Shown: positions 16,237-26,368, counted from the first letter of the stretch. The stretch: 64,000 nucleotides of DNA from Colwellia psychrerythraea (GCF_000764185.1 NZ_JQEC01000021.1:124001-188000); one strand, 5' to 3'. Notes: generated by a model from the sequence alone, not told the origin. Made by a program: numbers and translations.

Positions 16237-17292
16237 ATGAGCTTAATAATTAAAAATATTGCACTACATTTTTTGTCTAAAAAAGAAGAAACTGGCGAAG
16301 TTGTCTTACGACTAGGGCCAGAAAATATTGATTTTGAACAAGAAAGTGCAAAAACAACCAACTTTGTTGATGGTTTGCATACTATTTATAATGCCAAGGG
16401 TAATAAGGCTTATGGTAGTTTTTCTTCAATGCCGAGCGAAGGTGACTCCGCACGTTTTGTCGATTTAATGGAAAGTTACTTAACAGAACAGCAAAATTTT
16501 TATGATTTTAGTACCCAAGCTGGCAATGTATTAAAAAATGAAATCGAAAAATATGAGATAGAAGAGACAGGTTATTTTGTTATCTGTCATTATGAATACA
16601 TGGGTGGACGTTATTTATTTGTCGCTGTTATACCTGTTTCAGAGCATTACAGTGTTGATGGTGAGCTAAATATTTCAGCGGCGCAGCATTTAGACACCAA
16701 TAAAATACAACTCGCCGCACGTATTGATTTATTTGACTATAAAGATAATGGTCAAGGCAATCGTTATATCTCGTTTATCAAAGGCAGAGCTGGCCGTAAA
16801 GTATCAGACTTCTTTTTAGAGTTTTTAGGTTGTGAAGAGGGCCTAAATGCCAAAGAACAAACCCAAACCTTGGTTCAAGCGGTTGAAGATTACGTTACGG
16901 TTAATCAGTTAGACCCAAGCGAGAAGCAAAAAACGCGTAAAGATTTATTAAGCTACTGTAAAGAACAGAAAGCTAGCTCTCAAGATGTATCTCTGCAAGA
17001 GGTGGGTAAAGTCGTTGAAAGTGCAGGAGCAGAACAAGACTTTTATCAGTTCTGTCAGACGCAATCTTATCCTATTGAAGAATCGTTTCCCCATGAACAA
17101 GCAGTGGTTAACAAAATCACTAAATACTCAGGTTATGGTAATGGCATAAGCTTAAGTTTTGAGCGTAGTCATTTTGGTGAGGATGTAGTTTATAATCCAC
17201 ATAATGACTCATTAACCATTTACAAAGTGCCACCAAATTTAAAAGAACAATTAATGGCGTTACTCGAAGGTGAACAAGTACCTGAAGAGTAA
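16237..17292 (+). CDS. yejK: nucleoid-associated protein YejK (NdpA)
   Basis: 351 residues with the family's features throughout: MSLIIKNIALHFLSKKE, the AYGSFSS loop, LAARIDLFDYKDN, and YISFIKGRAGRKVSDFF. YejK binds the nucleoid and interacts with topoisomerases in E. coli. It is transcribed away from yejL-lapC, with about 90 nt between the two units, the conserved arrangement in Gammaproteobacteria. Confidence 0.94.
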   Translation: MSLIIKNIALHFLSKKEETGEVVLRLGPENIDFEQESAKTTNFVDGLHTIYNAKGNKAYGSFSSMPSEGDSARFVDLMESYLTEQQNFYDFSTQAGNVLKNEIEKYEIEETGYFVICHYEYMGGRYLFVAVIPVSEHYSVDGELNISAAQHLDTNKIQLAARIDLFDYKDNGQGNRYISFIKGRAGRKVSDFFLEFLGCEEGLNAKEQTQTLVQAVEDYVTVNQLDPSEKQKTRKDLLSYCKEQKASSQDVSLQEVGKVVESAGAEQDFYQFCQTQSYPIEESFPHEQAVVNKITKYSGYGNGISLSFERSHFGEDVVYNPHNDSLTIYKVPPNLKEQLMALLEGEQVPEE

Positions 17293-17444
17293 TCTTAAGA
17301 CTAATATTCAGGTAACGCATAGTCATTAAAGTATCGCGTTACTATATTTTATAAATACCAGGTTTAAATAAATAATTATAAAACAGCCACTTGAAATCAA
17401 ATATGATGAATTGGTTGTAATCATCAAAAAATTGGAAAATGAAC

Positions 17445-18500
17445 ATGACTATTGAAAATGTTACAGCAACTAACACCCTAACCATCGCTCGTCCTGATGA
17501 TTGGCACGTTCATTTACGTGACGGCGTAGTATTAAAAAACACCGTAGCAGATATTAGTCGCTATATTGGCCGAGCAATTGTAATGCCAAATTTAGTACCG
17601 CCAGTAACCACTGCGGCGTTAGCAAAAAGTTACCATCAGCGTATTATGGCAGAGGCGCCAAGTGTTCATTTTAAGCCATTAATGACTTTATATTTAACGG
17701 ATAAAACGAGCGCACAAGATATTATTGATGCAAAAGAATCAGGTTTGGTTTATGCAGCTAAATTATATCCTGCAGGTGCGACAACAAACTCTTCATCTGG
17801 TGTTACCGATGTAGCCAACTTAACTGAAGTATTTGCTGCAATGCAATCAGTTGAGATGCCATTGTTAGTTCATGGTGAAGTGACCGATGCTGAAATTGAT
17901 ATTTTCGATAGAGAACAAGTATTCATTGATACCATTTTACAACCGTTAGTTGCTAACTACCCAAACCTTAAAATAGTGTTAGAGCATATCACCACTAAAA
18001 ATGCAGTAGATTTTGTTAGCGCTGCTGGTGACAATGTTGCCGCAACTATTACCGCGCATCATTTATTATATAACCGTAACCACATGTTAGTCGGTGGTAT
18101 CAAACCACACTATTACTGTTTACCTATTTTAAAACGCAATATTCATCAACAAGCGTTAAGAGCTGCTGCAACGAGTGGTAGTAAAAAATTCTTCTTAGGT
18201 ACTGATTCTGCACCACATGCACAACATGCTAAAGAGTCTGCCTGCGGTTGTGCCGGTGTTTATTCTTCTTTTGCTGCCATTGAGTTGTATGCAGAAGTAT
18301 TTGAACAAGAAAAAGCTTTAGACAAATTAGAAGCATTTGCCAGCCTTAATGGCGCAAACTTTTATCAATTACCTATTAATACTGATAAAATCACCCTAGT
18401 TAAAAAATCATGGCAAGTTCCAGCAACAATGACTTTTGGAGAAGATGTTGTTGTTCCGGTACGTGCTAATGAAGACATTTTGTGGACAGTAACAGACTAA
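17445..18500 (+). CDS. pyrC: dihydroorotase PyrC
   Basis: Class II dihydroorotase, third step of pyrimidine synthesis. [12 protein letters not shown] gives the HxH zinc pair. [14 protein letters not shown] contains the lysine that is carbamylated in the family, LVHGEV, LEHITT and the [10 protein letters not shown] loop provide the other ligands. Two ATGs compete; 17445 has GGAA seven bases upstream, whereas 17439 would leave only one base between, so 17445 is chosen. The stop codon touches a fold-back repeat element. Confidence 0.95.
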   Translation: MTIENVTATNTLTIARPDDWHVHLRDGVVLKNTVADISRYIGRAIVMPNLVPPVTTAALAKSYHQRIMAEAPSVHFKPLMTLYLTDKTSAQDIIDAKESGLVYAAKLYPAGATTNSSSGVTDVANLTEVFAAMQSVEMPLLVHGEVTDAEIDIFDREQVFIDTILQPLVANYPNLKIVLEHITTKNAVDFVSAAGDNVAATITAHHLLYNRNHMLVGGIKPHYYCLPILKRNIHQQALRAAATSGSKKFFLGTDSAPHAQHAKESACGCAGVYSSFAAIELYAEVFEQEKALDKLEAFASLNGANFYQLPINTDKITLVKKSWQVPATMTFGEDVVVPVRANEDILWTVTD

Positions 18501-18712
18501 TACCAAATCCATTAATTTGTTCTCACTCAGAACTTACCAGCAGTTTTCGAATCGCTGGTAAGCTCCCAAAGGGCGAGTACCTAATAAAAGGTAAAGGCTT
18601 AAATTCGACGTTATTGATTTTGATAAGGGAATAACCATTCTCTTCAATCAATGTCTTGCCTCTAAGACTTTTAACTCTCGCTGAGTGGGAAGAAACTTAT
18701 TGGAATTGGTAT
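18500..18712. mobile_element. MITE-like fold-back element (213 bp)
   Basis: 31-32 bp imperfect terminal inverted repeats: ATACCAAATCCATTAA...CACTCAG on the left and CTGAGTGGGA...GGAATTGGTAT on the right. Inside, CTTACCAGC/GCTGGTAAG form a separate stem and GTTATTGATT/AATCAATGTC pair, so nearly the whole element can fold. It has no coding capacity. It begins at the last base of the pyrC stop codon. No second copy was found in this window. Confidence 0.75.
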
Positions 18713-18768
18713 CTTGTTTGTAGAATAATCTAAACCCGTAGAGAGCTAAAAAAGAATTAAGGAAAAAA

Positions 18769-19659
18769 ATGCAATTATTTGTAGATGATCTTACCGTTAT
18801 TGATTTTTCATACCTGTGTAAACAGCGCGGAATTGTAGGTGAGAGCTGGATTGTTGACGTATTACTTGATGGATCGTTAAACGATCAAAGTATGGTGCTT
18901 GATTTTGCTGTAGTAAAAAAGCAAATCAAAGCCATTATTGATGATGCCGTTGATCATAAGTTGGTATTGCCGATACAAGAGCCAGCATTAACGTTAGCAG
19001 AGTCGCCTCATAATGAAGGTCATCAAACCATTGACTTTATTAGCGATGTGGCCAGTTATTATTTGCAATCTCCAGCATGTGCTTTTGCCTCTATCGACTG
19101 TTTAACCATCACAGTGCCCGCGGTGACTAAACACTTAACGGCTATTATCTTGGCGCAACTGCCAGACAATGTGAAAGGTTTAACCTTGGTACTACGCCCT
19201 GAAGTCATTCCGAGTGATTATTATCATTATACTCATGGCTTGAAGTTACACGATGGTAATTGTCAGCGTATAGCTCATGGTCATAGATCTAAAATTAAAA
19301 TTTATGTTGATGATAAAAGAGATGCTAAGTTAGAAGCACAGTGGTGTAAGCGCTGGCAAGATATCTATATTGCTAGTGAAGCCGATAGAGTTTCGCGTGA
19401 TGATATTGAGCTATCTGCTTATGCAATGAACAATTTGACTCTCGATCATCAATATTTTAGTTACCATGCGCCACAAGGTCGATTTGATATCGCCGTTGAT
19501 AAAAAGATATTAGAAGTGGTTGATTGTGATTCAACAGTAGAACTATTAGCTGACTTTATTTTAAGACAAATTAAAGCTGAACATACTGAGTTAGCTAATA
19601 ACACAGTAACAGTTGTCGCCTATGAAGGTGTTGCTAAAGGGGCAATTGTTAATGGGTAA
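18769..19659 (+). CDS. 6-carboxytetrahydropterin synthase (QueD/PTPS)-like protein, two modules
   Basis: 296 residues, about twice a normal QueD. The first half has the family's DDLTVIDFSYL, then MVLDFAVVKKQIKAIID and DHKLVLP, but the zinc-binding HGH is replaced by VGESW. The second half keeps RIAHGHRSKIKIYVDD and ends with CDSTVELLADFIL, another PTPS-like run. It is therefore a duplicated or fused T-fold protein with one degenerate module. A role in 7-deazaguanine or pterin metabolism is possible but unproven. The next gene overlaps its end by 8 nt. Confidence 0.8.
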   Translation: MQLFVDDLTVIDFSYLCKQRGIVGESWIVDVLLDGSLNDQSMVLDFAVVKKQIKAIIDDAVDHKLVLPIQEPALTLAESPHNEGHQTIDFISDVASYYLQSPACAFASIDCLTITVPAVTKHLTAIILAQLPDNVKGLTLVLRPEVIPSDYYHYTHGLKLHDGNCQRIAHGHRSKIKIYVDDKRDAKLEAQWCKRWQDIYIASEADRVSRDDIELSAYAMNNLTLDHQYFSYHAPQGRFDIAVDKKILEVVDCDSTVELLADFILRQIKAEHTELANNTVTVVAYEGVAKGAIVNG

Positions 19660-20533
19660 CTCTTTAGCTCATTCTTTCACCTCTGCTAAGACCTTAGGAA
19701 GATCCTTAGTTTTCTTAACCTTTTCCGCGAGTATAACGGCGAGCTTTTCTGCCAGTGCTTTTCATAGCACTAGTCAAAAATTCGAGTTAAGCGGTGAAAT
19801 TAAGCAGGGCGGTTTAGTTGTTGGTAAAACACAGCCTAACAATACAGTTACCTTAAATGGTAAGGCTATCACTGTTTCCAGTAACGGTGATTATACTTTT
19901 GGTTTCTCTCGTGATGATAAACAAAACCATCAATTAGTGATAACTTCGGTTAATGGTGATCGGGTAACTAAAACCTTAACACCACAAAAACGTGAGTATA
20001 ATATTCAGCGTATTGAAGGCATAAAGAAGAGTATCATGCAGCCAAACCCTAAGTCTGTAGCGCGAGCACAACAAGACAGCAAACAGGTAAAAGCGGCACG
20101 AAAAATAGCAAGTGAACTCGACTTTTTTGCTAAAGGTTTCATTGCGCCAATAAAAGGTACAATTACCGGTGTTTATGGTAGTCAGCGTGTTTATAATGGC
20201 GTGCCTAAAAACCCACATTTTGGTTTGGATTACGCCGGTAAAACTGGCGATCCGGTAAAAGCCCCAGCGTCAGGTACTGTATTGCTTTGGGTACCGGATA
20301 TGTTTTATTCTGGGGGCACTATGATTATTGATCATGGTCAAGGTGTTAGCTCTACCTTTTTACATCTAAGTAATGCTTATGTAAAACAAGGTGACAAGGT
20401 TAAACAAGGCCAGGTTGTTGCTGCGGTTGGCAAAAGTGGTAGAGCAACCGGACCTCATTTAGACTGGCGCATTAATTGGTTCAATGTAAAGATTGACCCT
20501 GCATTAGTATTAAAACTACAGCCTCTGCACTAA
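19652..20533 (+). CDS. M23-family (LytM-domain) exported peptidase
   Basis: 293 residues from ATG 19652, which has AAAGGGG upstream; a start at 19613 would place extra residues before the signal peptide. Signal peptide to about residue 36, then a beta-rich N-terminal domain, and an M23 domain from about 170: HFGLDYAG gives His and Asp of the HxxxD pair, LHLSNAYV a third His, and GPHLDWRINW stands where LytM has HxH. The last zinc ligand is thus Asp instead of His, so activity should not be assumed. Predicted to act on periplasmic peptidoglycan or as an amidase activator. Confidence 0.85.
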   Translation: MGNSLAHSFTSAKTLGRSLVFLTFSASITASFSASAFHSTSQKFELSGEIKQGGLVVGKTQPNNTVTLNGKAITVSSNGDYTFGFSRDDKQNHQLVITSVNGDRVTKTLTPQKREYNIQRIEGIKKSIMQPNPKSVARAQQDSKQVKAARKIASELDFFAKGFIAPIKGTITGVYGSQRVYNGVPKNPHFGLDYAGKTGDPVKAPASGTVLLWVPDMFYSGGTMIIDHGQGVSSTFLHLSNAYVKQGDKVKQGQVVAAVGKSGRATGPHLDWRINWFNVKIDPALVLKLQPLH

Positions 20534-20584
20534 TTTTACTTAAATCACTAAACTTAAAACAATAAATTCCCCTAAGGTCACACT

Positions 20585-23500
20585 ATGCCAGAACACGGCT
20601 ACTCGCTGCTACGTATTATTATTATCGACAGTTTTTGGCAAGGTCAAGTTAACGAACTTGACCTTACGGGCCATACTCAACTTGAAGGCACTAACGGCGC
20701 AGGTAAAACCTCATTAATGCGACTGTTGCCACTTTTCTATGGTATGCGACCAAGCGATATTGTCAGTAAGGTGGATCAAGCAAAAAACTTTGCTGATTTT
20801 TACTTACCACGAGAATCCAGTATCTTAGTGTACGAATACCAGAGGCCCTTTGGGCAAAAATGCCAGGTATTAGCTACCAGTGATGGTAGAGGTGTACATT
20901 TTAAGTTTATTGATGATGCTTACGATCCACAACACTACATTGCCAACAACCAAGCTGCCAGTAATCAAGGCAGTAAAGCTAAACCTTTTACCATCAACGA
21001 AATAGAAAAAAACTACCGGAATATGGGCAAAGAAAGCTCAAAGTTTCTCGGTATAGATAAATACCGTCAAGTAATTCAAAATTTACGTAGTGGCCGTAAA
21101 CACAAAGAAATAAGATTACTGCAAAATAGATTTTCTTTTAGTGAACAAGCGTGTCCACATATTGATAAAGTTATTAACGGCACTATAGAAAAAAATCTTG
21201 ATTTTGAAGCCGTTAAACGTATGTTAGTGGCAATTGCTAGTGATCATCTTGCCCGTAATACGAGTGATGAAAAAGAGCAATTAAGTTTAAATAAGGCCGA
21301 TATAACCAGTTGGCTTGCAGATATTCAGGCTAGTCGAGCCATTAAGAAGGTAGCCGATAAAATTACTCTTTGGCAAAATGATTTTAGTACTTTTACCAGC
21401 TTACTCAATAAATTACAGCACCTTCACGCAGAATTAATTGCCCATCAAGCGCGCCTTGAGATAAAGCAGCAAGATAGAGACGAGCTTAAAAAAAGCAGCA
21501 TTCAAACACGGAGTAAACTTGAAAGCGAATTGGCCAATACCATTGAGCAATATCAAAAAGCGTTATTTGATCTTAATGCTAAAATTGATGCCGATTTAAG
21601 TAAAATTGATTTACTTGATGAAGATAAGCTTAATTACGACGACGATGATGCGAGTAGTTATCAAATTAAGGCAGAGCAAGCACCACAAATTCAAGCAGAG
21701 CTAAATGAAGTAATTGCCATTATCGAAGCATTTGAAGGCAATATTACTAAAATAGGCCAAAAGTTTGACAAATTAATACAAAAAATTGAAGTTGAAAAGC
21801 TTAAAGCAATTAGCAGTAATAACGAAAAATCAGCGCTTATAACCAGTGAAGCGAATGAAAAATTAACACATATTAATGATGTATTTCATCAACAAGCACA
21901 TAGTCTTAATGCACAGTTACATAAAGAAGAGCTGAAGCTGCAAAAAGATCGACAACAAATACAACATCAGTTAGCCAGTGCTACACAGCAACTTAGCCTG
22001 CCGGTAATACCACTGCAATTAACGACTGATATTGATGAAAACATTCAAGCATTGTCTCAAGTTCAACAAAGCTACAATCAGCTTTTACAACAAGAGTCGA
22101 TGTTGCAAAAACAACAATACCAATTAGAAAAACAGCAAGACCAGCAATTAGGCCTGCGCAGTGAAGCAAATCGATATTTAGAGCAGTTACGCCAAGATTA
22201 TCAGCAAGTTGAATTACAACTACTACCGCAAGCGGGCTCTTTACATCACTATCTGCTTAACGAACCGCAAGCGAGCAATTGGCAAAATAATATTGGTCGC
22301 TTGCTTACAACTGAACAATTATCTCGTACGGATTTAAATCCACAATGGCAGATAAGTGAAATTTCACCCGCAACTCTTTATGGTTTATCAATAGACTTAC
22401 AACAGCTACCTTGTGACGATTCACTGTTTTTAGATGAAGCGCAATTACGTGAAAAGCGCCAGGCTATTGAAACTAAGCTACAAACACAAACAGATAAAAT
22501 TGCCCAAGTTGATGAGCAATTAAAATATATAGTTAAAGAGATCAATCAACATAAAATTAATAGCACAGAGCATATACAAAATGTAAATCAGCAAAAGTTA
22601 ACACTAGGGCAATTGCAAACACAACAAGCAAGCTTAACGGTTAAAAAACAGCTGGCCATTAAGTCTCACCGTCAAACAATTGAGATACAAATACAAAATT
22701 TACATCTTCAAATAAAAGTACTTGAAAAAAAGCAGCATAGCTTTGAAGAAGATAAAAGTGAGCAATTGCATGAACTCACTAATGATAAGTTAGAAAAATG
22801 CATGGTGGCTGAAAGTGATAGAGACAATCAGCTAACAGAGTTAGCGGAGCAACTTACCGAATTAAAAGCTAATACTAAACAACGCCTAAGCGATTTAAAA
22901 AAACAACAAGCCATTGATATAGAAAAACTTGATCCCGAAGGTGAAGTAGACAAACGTATTGCAAAGCGGATGAAGCTTGAACAGAGTCTGCAGCAATGTT
23001 CGCTGTTTGCTCAAAAGGCGCGAGACTATCAAAGCTTTATGAATGAACGTTATTGTCATCGTGATGCTTTGGCTGAAGAAAATCAAAACAGAAAAATTGT
23101 AAAGCGTAATATTGAATCAGACCATGAAGATACCAGCATTGAGTTGTCATCAAAAATAAATGAATTAAAACAACTCATTAAGAAAACCAATCTAGAAAAA
23201 CAAGCGACTGATGATTTATTGGTTCAGCTTAATGATAATAAACGATTATGCGAAATGTCAGCAATTGTCAGTGAACTTTCTGAACAAGAGCCAGATAACC
23301 AAGCAGATTTAACTGTAAGTTTTTGTCATGATTTTCATCAGCAATTTAAAACCATTGAAAAACGTTTGGCTAGTCAACTAAATACCTTTAGTGAACGCTT
23401 TAGAAAAGATCACTCAGGCAGTGAGTTATATGAAAACTGGCAAAAACTATTGCTTGATAACGATAACTATTCTGGTGCTAATGCATTATTTAAATATCGT

Positions 23501-24391
23501 GAGCCTATTAGTGAATTACTAAATAGTGCAGAGCAAAAACAGCAAAGTACTTATCAATTAGTGACTGTTAACGCCACTATGATCAACGAGTTTTATCAAC
23601 ATATTGAAAACTTTGGTCGTAATATAAAGCGCATTGGTAAACTTTTATCCACTAAAGTTACTGCTTTAGCGCATTTTGAAGCGTTAGCCGATATCAATGT
23701 AACAACAGTAATGAAGCAAGAAGAGCTTGATTACTGGGGACCATTACAAAAGTTTGCGGAAGTTTTTGAATTACATAAAGACCAATTGCGTGATGGTCTT
23801 GGTGATGTACCAGATGATTTAGTATACGCCATGCAAAAGTTAGCCAGTTATTTACCTAGCGAAGGTTTTGTCTTGGCGCACAATAACTTGTTTGACTTAG
23901 AATTTACTATTGTTGAAAAAGGCCAAATAAAATACGCACGTAATGCTAAACAGCTGAAAAAAGTCAGCTCAACAGGTTTGTCTTATTTAGCCATGTTGTC
24001 TTTATTTGCGGGTCTTTTAGCCATGTTACGTGGTGACAGTAAACATGCTAGTCAAATAATCTTACCTGTTGATGAACTAGGAGAGCTCGCCGCCGAAAAC
24101 ATTGACCTATTATTACAAATGTTTAATGACAACCATATCAGTATGTTATCAGCCTCACCATCAACAGACCGTCATATTTTATCCTTGTATAATCGCCATT
24201 ATAAATTAAAAGACAATAAGATTTATCATGCTGAAATTCCACAATCTCGATTAGACGAACTACTTGCACAACGTAATAAAATACCAACAAAAGTAATGGC
24301 TGACGAAAAACCTGAAGAAAAACCAGCCGTTAGCGCAGTATTAAAATCAGTAGATAATACACAGCAAAATAGCACAGAGGAGTTAAGTTAA
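20585..24391 (+). CDS. mksB: MksB/JetC-type SMC ATPase
   Basis: 1268 residues. An N-terminal Walker A GTNGAGKTS (residues 35-43), long Gln- and Lys-rich coiled coils (roughly 265-560 and 610-930), and a C-terminal ATPase half with a signature-like SSTGLSYLAMLSLFAGLLAML and a Walker B ILPVDELGEL near 1158-1167. The order and length fit the MukB/MksB family of condensin ATPases, and in Wadjet systems the equivalent is JetC. Partner genes overlap its stop: the next ATG shares the TAA (TAATG). Order here is B-E-F, the reverse of the F-E-B order of Pseudomonas mks and of jetABC. Confidence 0.85.
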   Translation: MPEHGYSLLRIIIIDSFWQGQVNELDLTGHTQLEGTNGAGKTSLMRLLPLFYGMRPSDIVSKVDQAKNFADFYLPRESSILVYEYQRPFGQKCQVLATSDGRGVHFKFIDDAYDPQHYIANNQAASNQGSKAKPFTINEIEKNYRNMGKESSKFLGIDKYRQVIQNLRSGRKHKEIRLLQNRFSFSEQACPHIDKVINGTIEKNLDFEAVKRMLVAIASDHLARNTSDEKEQLSLNKADITSWLADIQASRAIKKVADKITLWQNDFSTFTSLLNKLQHLHAELIAHQARLEIKQQDRDELKKSSIQTRSKLESELANTIEQYQKALFDLNAKIDADLSKIDLLDEDKLNYDDDDASSYQIKAEQAPQIQAELNEVIAIIEAFEGNITKIGQKFDKLIQKIEVEKLKAISSNNEKSALITSEANEKLTHINDVFHQQAHSLNAQLHKEELKLQKDRQQIQHQLASATQQLSLPVIPLQLTTDIDENIQALSQVQQSYNQLLQQESMLQKQQYQLEKQQDQQLGLRSEANRYLEQLRQDYQQVELQLLPQAGSLHHYLLNEPQASNWQNNIGRLLTTEQLSRTDLNPQWQISEISPATLYGLSIDLQQLPCDDSLFLDEAQLREKRQAIETKLQTQTDKIAQVDEQLKYIVKEINQHKINSTEHIQNVNQQKLTLGQLQTQQASLTVKKQLAIKSHRQTIEIQIQNLHLQIKVLEKKQHSFEEDKSEQLHELTNDKLEKCMVAESDRDNQLTELAEQLTELKANTKQRLSDLKKQQAIDIEKLDPEGEVDKRIAKRMKLEQSLQQCSLFAQKARDYQSFMNERYCHRDALAEENQNRKIVKRNIESDHEDTSIELSSKINELKQLIKKTNLEKQATDDLLVQLNDNKRLCEMSAIVSELSEQEPDNQADLTVSFCHDFHQQFKTIEKRLASQLNTFSERFRKDHSGSELYENWQKLLLDNDNYSGANALFKYREPISELLNSAEQKQQSTYQLVTVNATMINEFYQHIENFGRNIKRIGKLLSTKVTALAHFEALADINVTTVMKQEELDYWGPLQKFAEVFELHKDQLRDGLGDVPDDLVYAMQKLASYLPSEGFVLAHNNLFDLEFTIVEKGQIKYARNAKQLKKVSSTGLSYLAMLSLFAGLLAMLRGDSKHASQIILPVDELGELAAENIDLLLQMFNDNHISMLSASPSTDRHILSLYNRHYKLKDNKIYHAEIPQSRLDELLAQRNKIPTKVMADEKPEEKPAVSAVLKSVDNTQQNSTEELS

Positions 24392-25014
24392 TGTTTAAAG
24401 AAAGTATTCAAAAGCTGCTGTGTGGCACGGTTATTTGTCAAACGGCTTGTGAAGCCGAATATTTATATCTAAAAGCAGAAAGTCATAACGATAAAGTGAA
24501 TGATTTTTTGGCGAATTTAGATAGAAAGCTTACCTACCTTGATAGCGCTGATGCTTATTACTGTACCTTTAATCAAGTTGACGAAAGTAACGAACATGAG
24601 CTCAGTATTTTATTTAGTGAAATGCGTAGCACCTTTAGACCATTGGTGGAGTTTTTAGATTTACTGTTAACGGCAACACAAGCAGATTTACCAATTCGTG
24701 CTAAATCAGTACTCAATATCAATGAATTATTTGAACCCTTTGAGCATGATCAAACCTTGAGTGAACAACTACGTCGCTTAACTTCTATCAAGCCTTTTAA
24801 AACCAATAAAACTGAAACGCGTGAGCAATTAGTTATGGTCTTTCAAAAGCTTGAAGAAATGCATTATTTTGTCCGTAAAAATACTGGTAGTAGTAGGTAT
24901 TACGCCACAGCACGTTTTGATTTAATTTATTTGTTAATAGAATTTTTAAATGATGCTGAGCTAGTCACGTTACCAGAACAAGAGAAAAGTCAACAAGATG
25001 AGTTGCTTTTCTAG
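24391..25014 (+). CDS. mksE: MksE/JetB-type condensin kite subunit
   Basis: 207 residues. A small, acidic helical protein with a winged-helix-like C-terminal half (EMHYFVRKNTGSSRYYATARFDLIYLLIEFL). Its sequence is poorly conserved, so the call rests mainly on size and position between an SMC ATPase and an MksF-like protein, with TAATG and TAGTG overlaps on either side. MksE dimers bridge the kleisin and the ATPase heads. Confidence 0.72.
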   Translation: MFKESIQKLLCGTVICQTACEAEYLYLKAESHNDKVNDFLANLDRKLTYLDSADAYYCTFNQVDESNEHELSILFSEMRSTFRPLVEFLDLLLTATQADLPIRAKSVLNINELFEPFEHDQTLSEQLRRLTSIKPFKTNKTETREQLVMVFQKLEEMHYFVRKNTGSSRYYATARFDLIYLLIEFLNDAELVTLPEQEKSQQDELLF

Positions 25015-26270
25015 TGGCTGGTTTTGATTCAGCGCAAGTCGCAAGTTTGCTTAGACAAATTGGCGCATATAACGAATTACTCGCCAGCGCCTATGTATAT
25101 GGCTCTATCGCGAGTGACGAACAAGATGTTAATACCATTAATTTGTTGCATAAATCAGGCTTGATCAGACCTGATGATTCTCCTGGAGAATATCGAGTAA
25201 CCACAGATCTTAAGCGCATGCTAAACCGATTAATGCGTAAACAAACCAGTTATCGACAACTTACCGACATGGGTAAAGTGATTGAAGCGATTGAAGAAGT
25301 GGTAAAAGACTATCAACTGGCCACTTTAGCTAAAGAGCAAGAAGATGCCGAATATTATTTAGATCAGCTCGATGATTTACTCTATGAAACTAAAGACAGT
25401 TTAAATAATAACTTAGAGAATATGCACTTTGCTATTGTAAGCCAATTTGGTTTTGTTAGTAGTTTGACTAATAAAATACGGCAGAACGAGCGTTATTTAT
25501 CTCATGCACAAAAGCTACTAAATGAGTTACAACAGATTGACCCACAAGATTGTTACGACTGGCTAGATTGGCTTTGTCCTAATGAGTTTGCCCGTAAAAT
25601 ATCTAGCTTTGTTTATTGGTATAATCAAATTTTACCGAAGCTGCGTTTGATTATTGATAACATGCGAATTAGCTTATTTCGCTTACGTAGAGATGAAAAA
25701 CAAGCCAGTCAATTACGAAATATGGCACGTTTTTTACGTAAACATCCTGAGTTTGATCTCGATGAAAACCTCTACGAGTTGCCAAACTTACCCGAGCAAT
25801 TAAAATATTCTCCGCCAATGCCACTGAAAAGTTATGTCGATACTAAACAAACTGACATTGAACAATCGTTACTTGTTTTAATACAGTCACTGCGTAAACA
25901 GGCAGTAGTAACACCAATAAAACCAAGAGCTACCAGTGAAGTCAGCTTCAAACCGATTGAAAAGGTAGCCGCAGAAGAGGACTTTTTTGAACAGCAAACC
26001 GAGTTATTGTTTGAACGCGTGATCATTAATAACAGCACTGTTTCTGCTTTAAGCTTTTACCAAGAGTTTCAAAATACTTGGTTGGAGGAAACACAAGTAA
26101 TAGCCCCAAAAGCCTGGATAGAATTAGTGTTTAGTTGTTATTGCAAATTAACTAGCGCACAACAAAAAGCCTTGAATATAAAAATGAAAGGCGTGGCTGT
26201 AAACGGTACTACTGATAATTACAGTTATAGTGATGTTGTTATCGAATTAAAAGGTAAATTAAGCGCATAA
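25014..26270 (+). CDS. mksF: MksF/JetA-type kleisin
   Basis: 418 residues with GTG start coupled to the mksE stop (TAGTG). The N-terminal part (about 1-110) is winged-helix-like with LLHKSGLIRPDD and RVTTDLKRMLNRLMRKQTSYRQL, followed by a helical middle (about 110-260) and a C-terminal domain. It resembles the MukF/MksF kleisin in length and order. With mksB and mksE it would form an alternative condensin for chromosome organisation or plasmid exclusion. No jetD/mksG-like gene follows directly; a candidate is at 47079. Confidence 0.75.
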   Translation: MAGFDSAQVASLLRQIGAYNELLASAYVYGSIASDEQDVNTINLLHKSGLIRPDDSPGEYRVTTDLKRMLNRLMRKQTSYRQLTDMGKVIEAIEEVVKDYQLATLAKEQEDAEYYLDQLDDLLYETKDSLNNNLENMHFAIVSQFGFVSSLTNKIRQNERYLSHAQKLLNELQQIDPQDCYDWLDWLCPNEFARKISSFVYWYNQILPKLRLIIDNMRISLFRLRRDEKQASQLRNMARFLRKHPEFDLDENLYELPNLPEQLKYSPPMPLKSYVDTKQTDIEQSLLVLIQSLRKQAVVTPIKPRATSEVSFKPIEKVAAEEDFFEQQTELLFERVIINNSTVSALSFYQEFQNTWLEETQVIAPKAWIELVFSCYCKLTSAQQKALNIKMKGVAVNGTTDNYSYSDVVIELKGKLSA

Positions 26271-26297
26271 CATTACAACCACTTCAATATATGTGAA

Positions 26298-26337
26298 TTA
26301 AGTTCTTGTACTAGTAATCCCTAGTACAAGAACTTAA
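26298..26337. terminator. 17-bp perfect hairpin between mksF and the accessory locus
   Basis: TTAAGTTCTTGTACTAG, a 6-nt loop, then CTAGTACAAGAACTTAA: a perfect 17-bp stem between two convergent units (mksF and the acyl-CoA dehydrogenase gene). There is no strong T-run, so it may act as an mRNA end-stabilising or bidirectional stop structure. Confidence 0.6.
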
Positions 26338-26368
26338 ATGTAAGCAGGGTGGTTTTATTACTTTTTAG

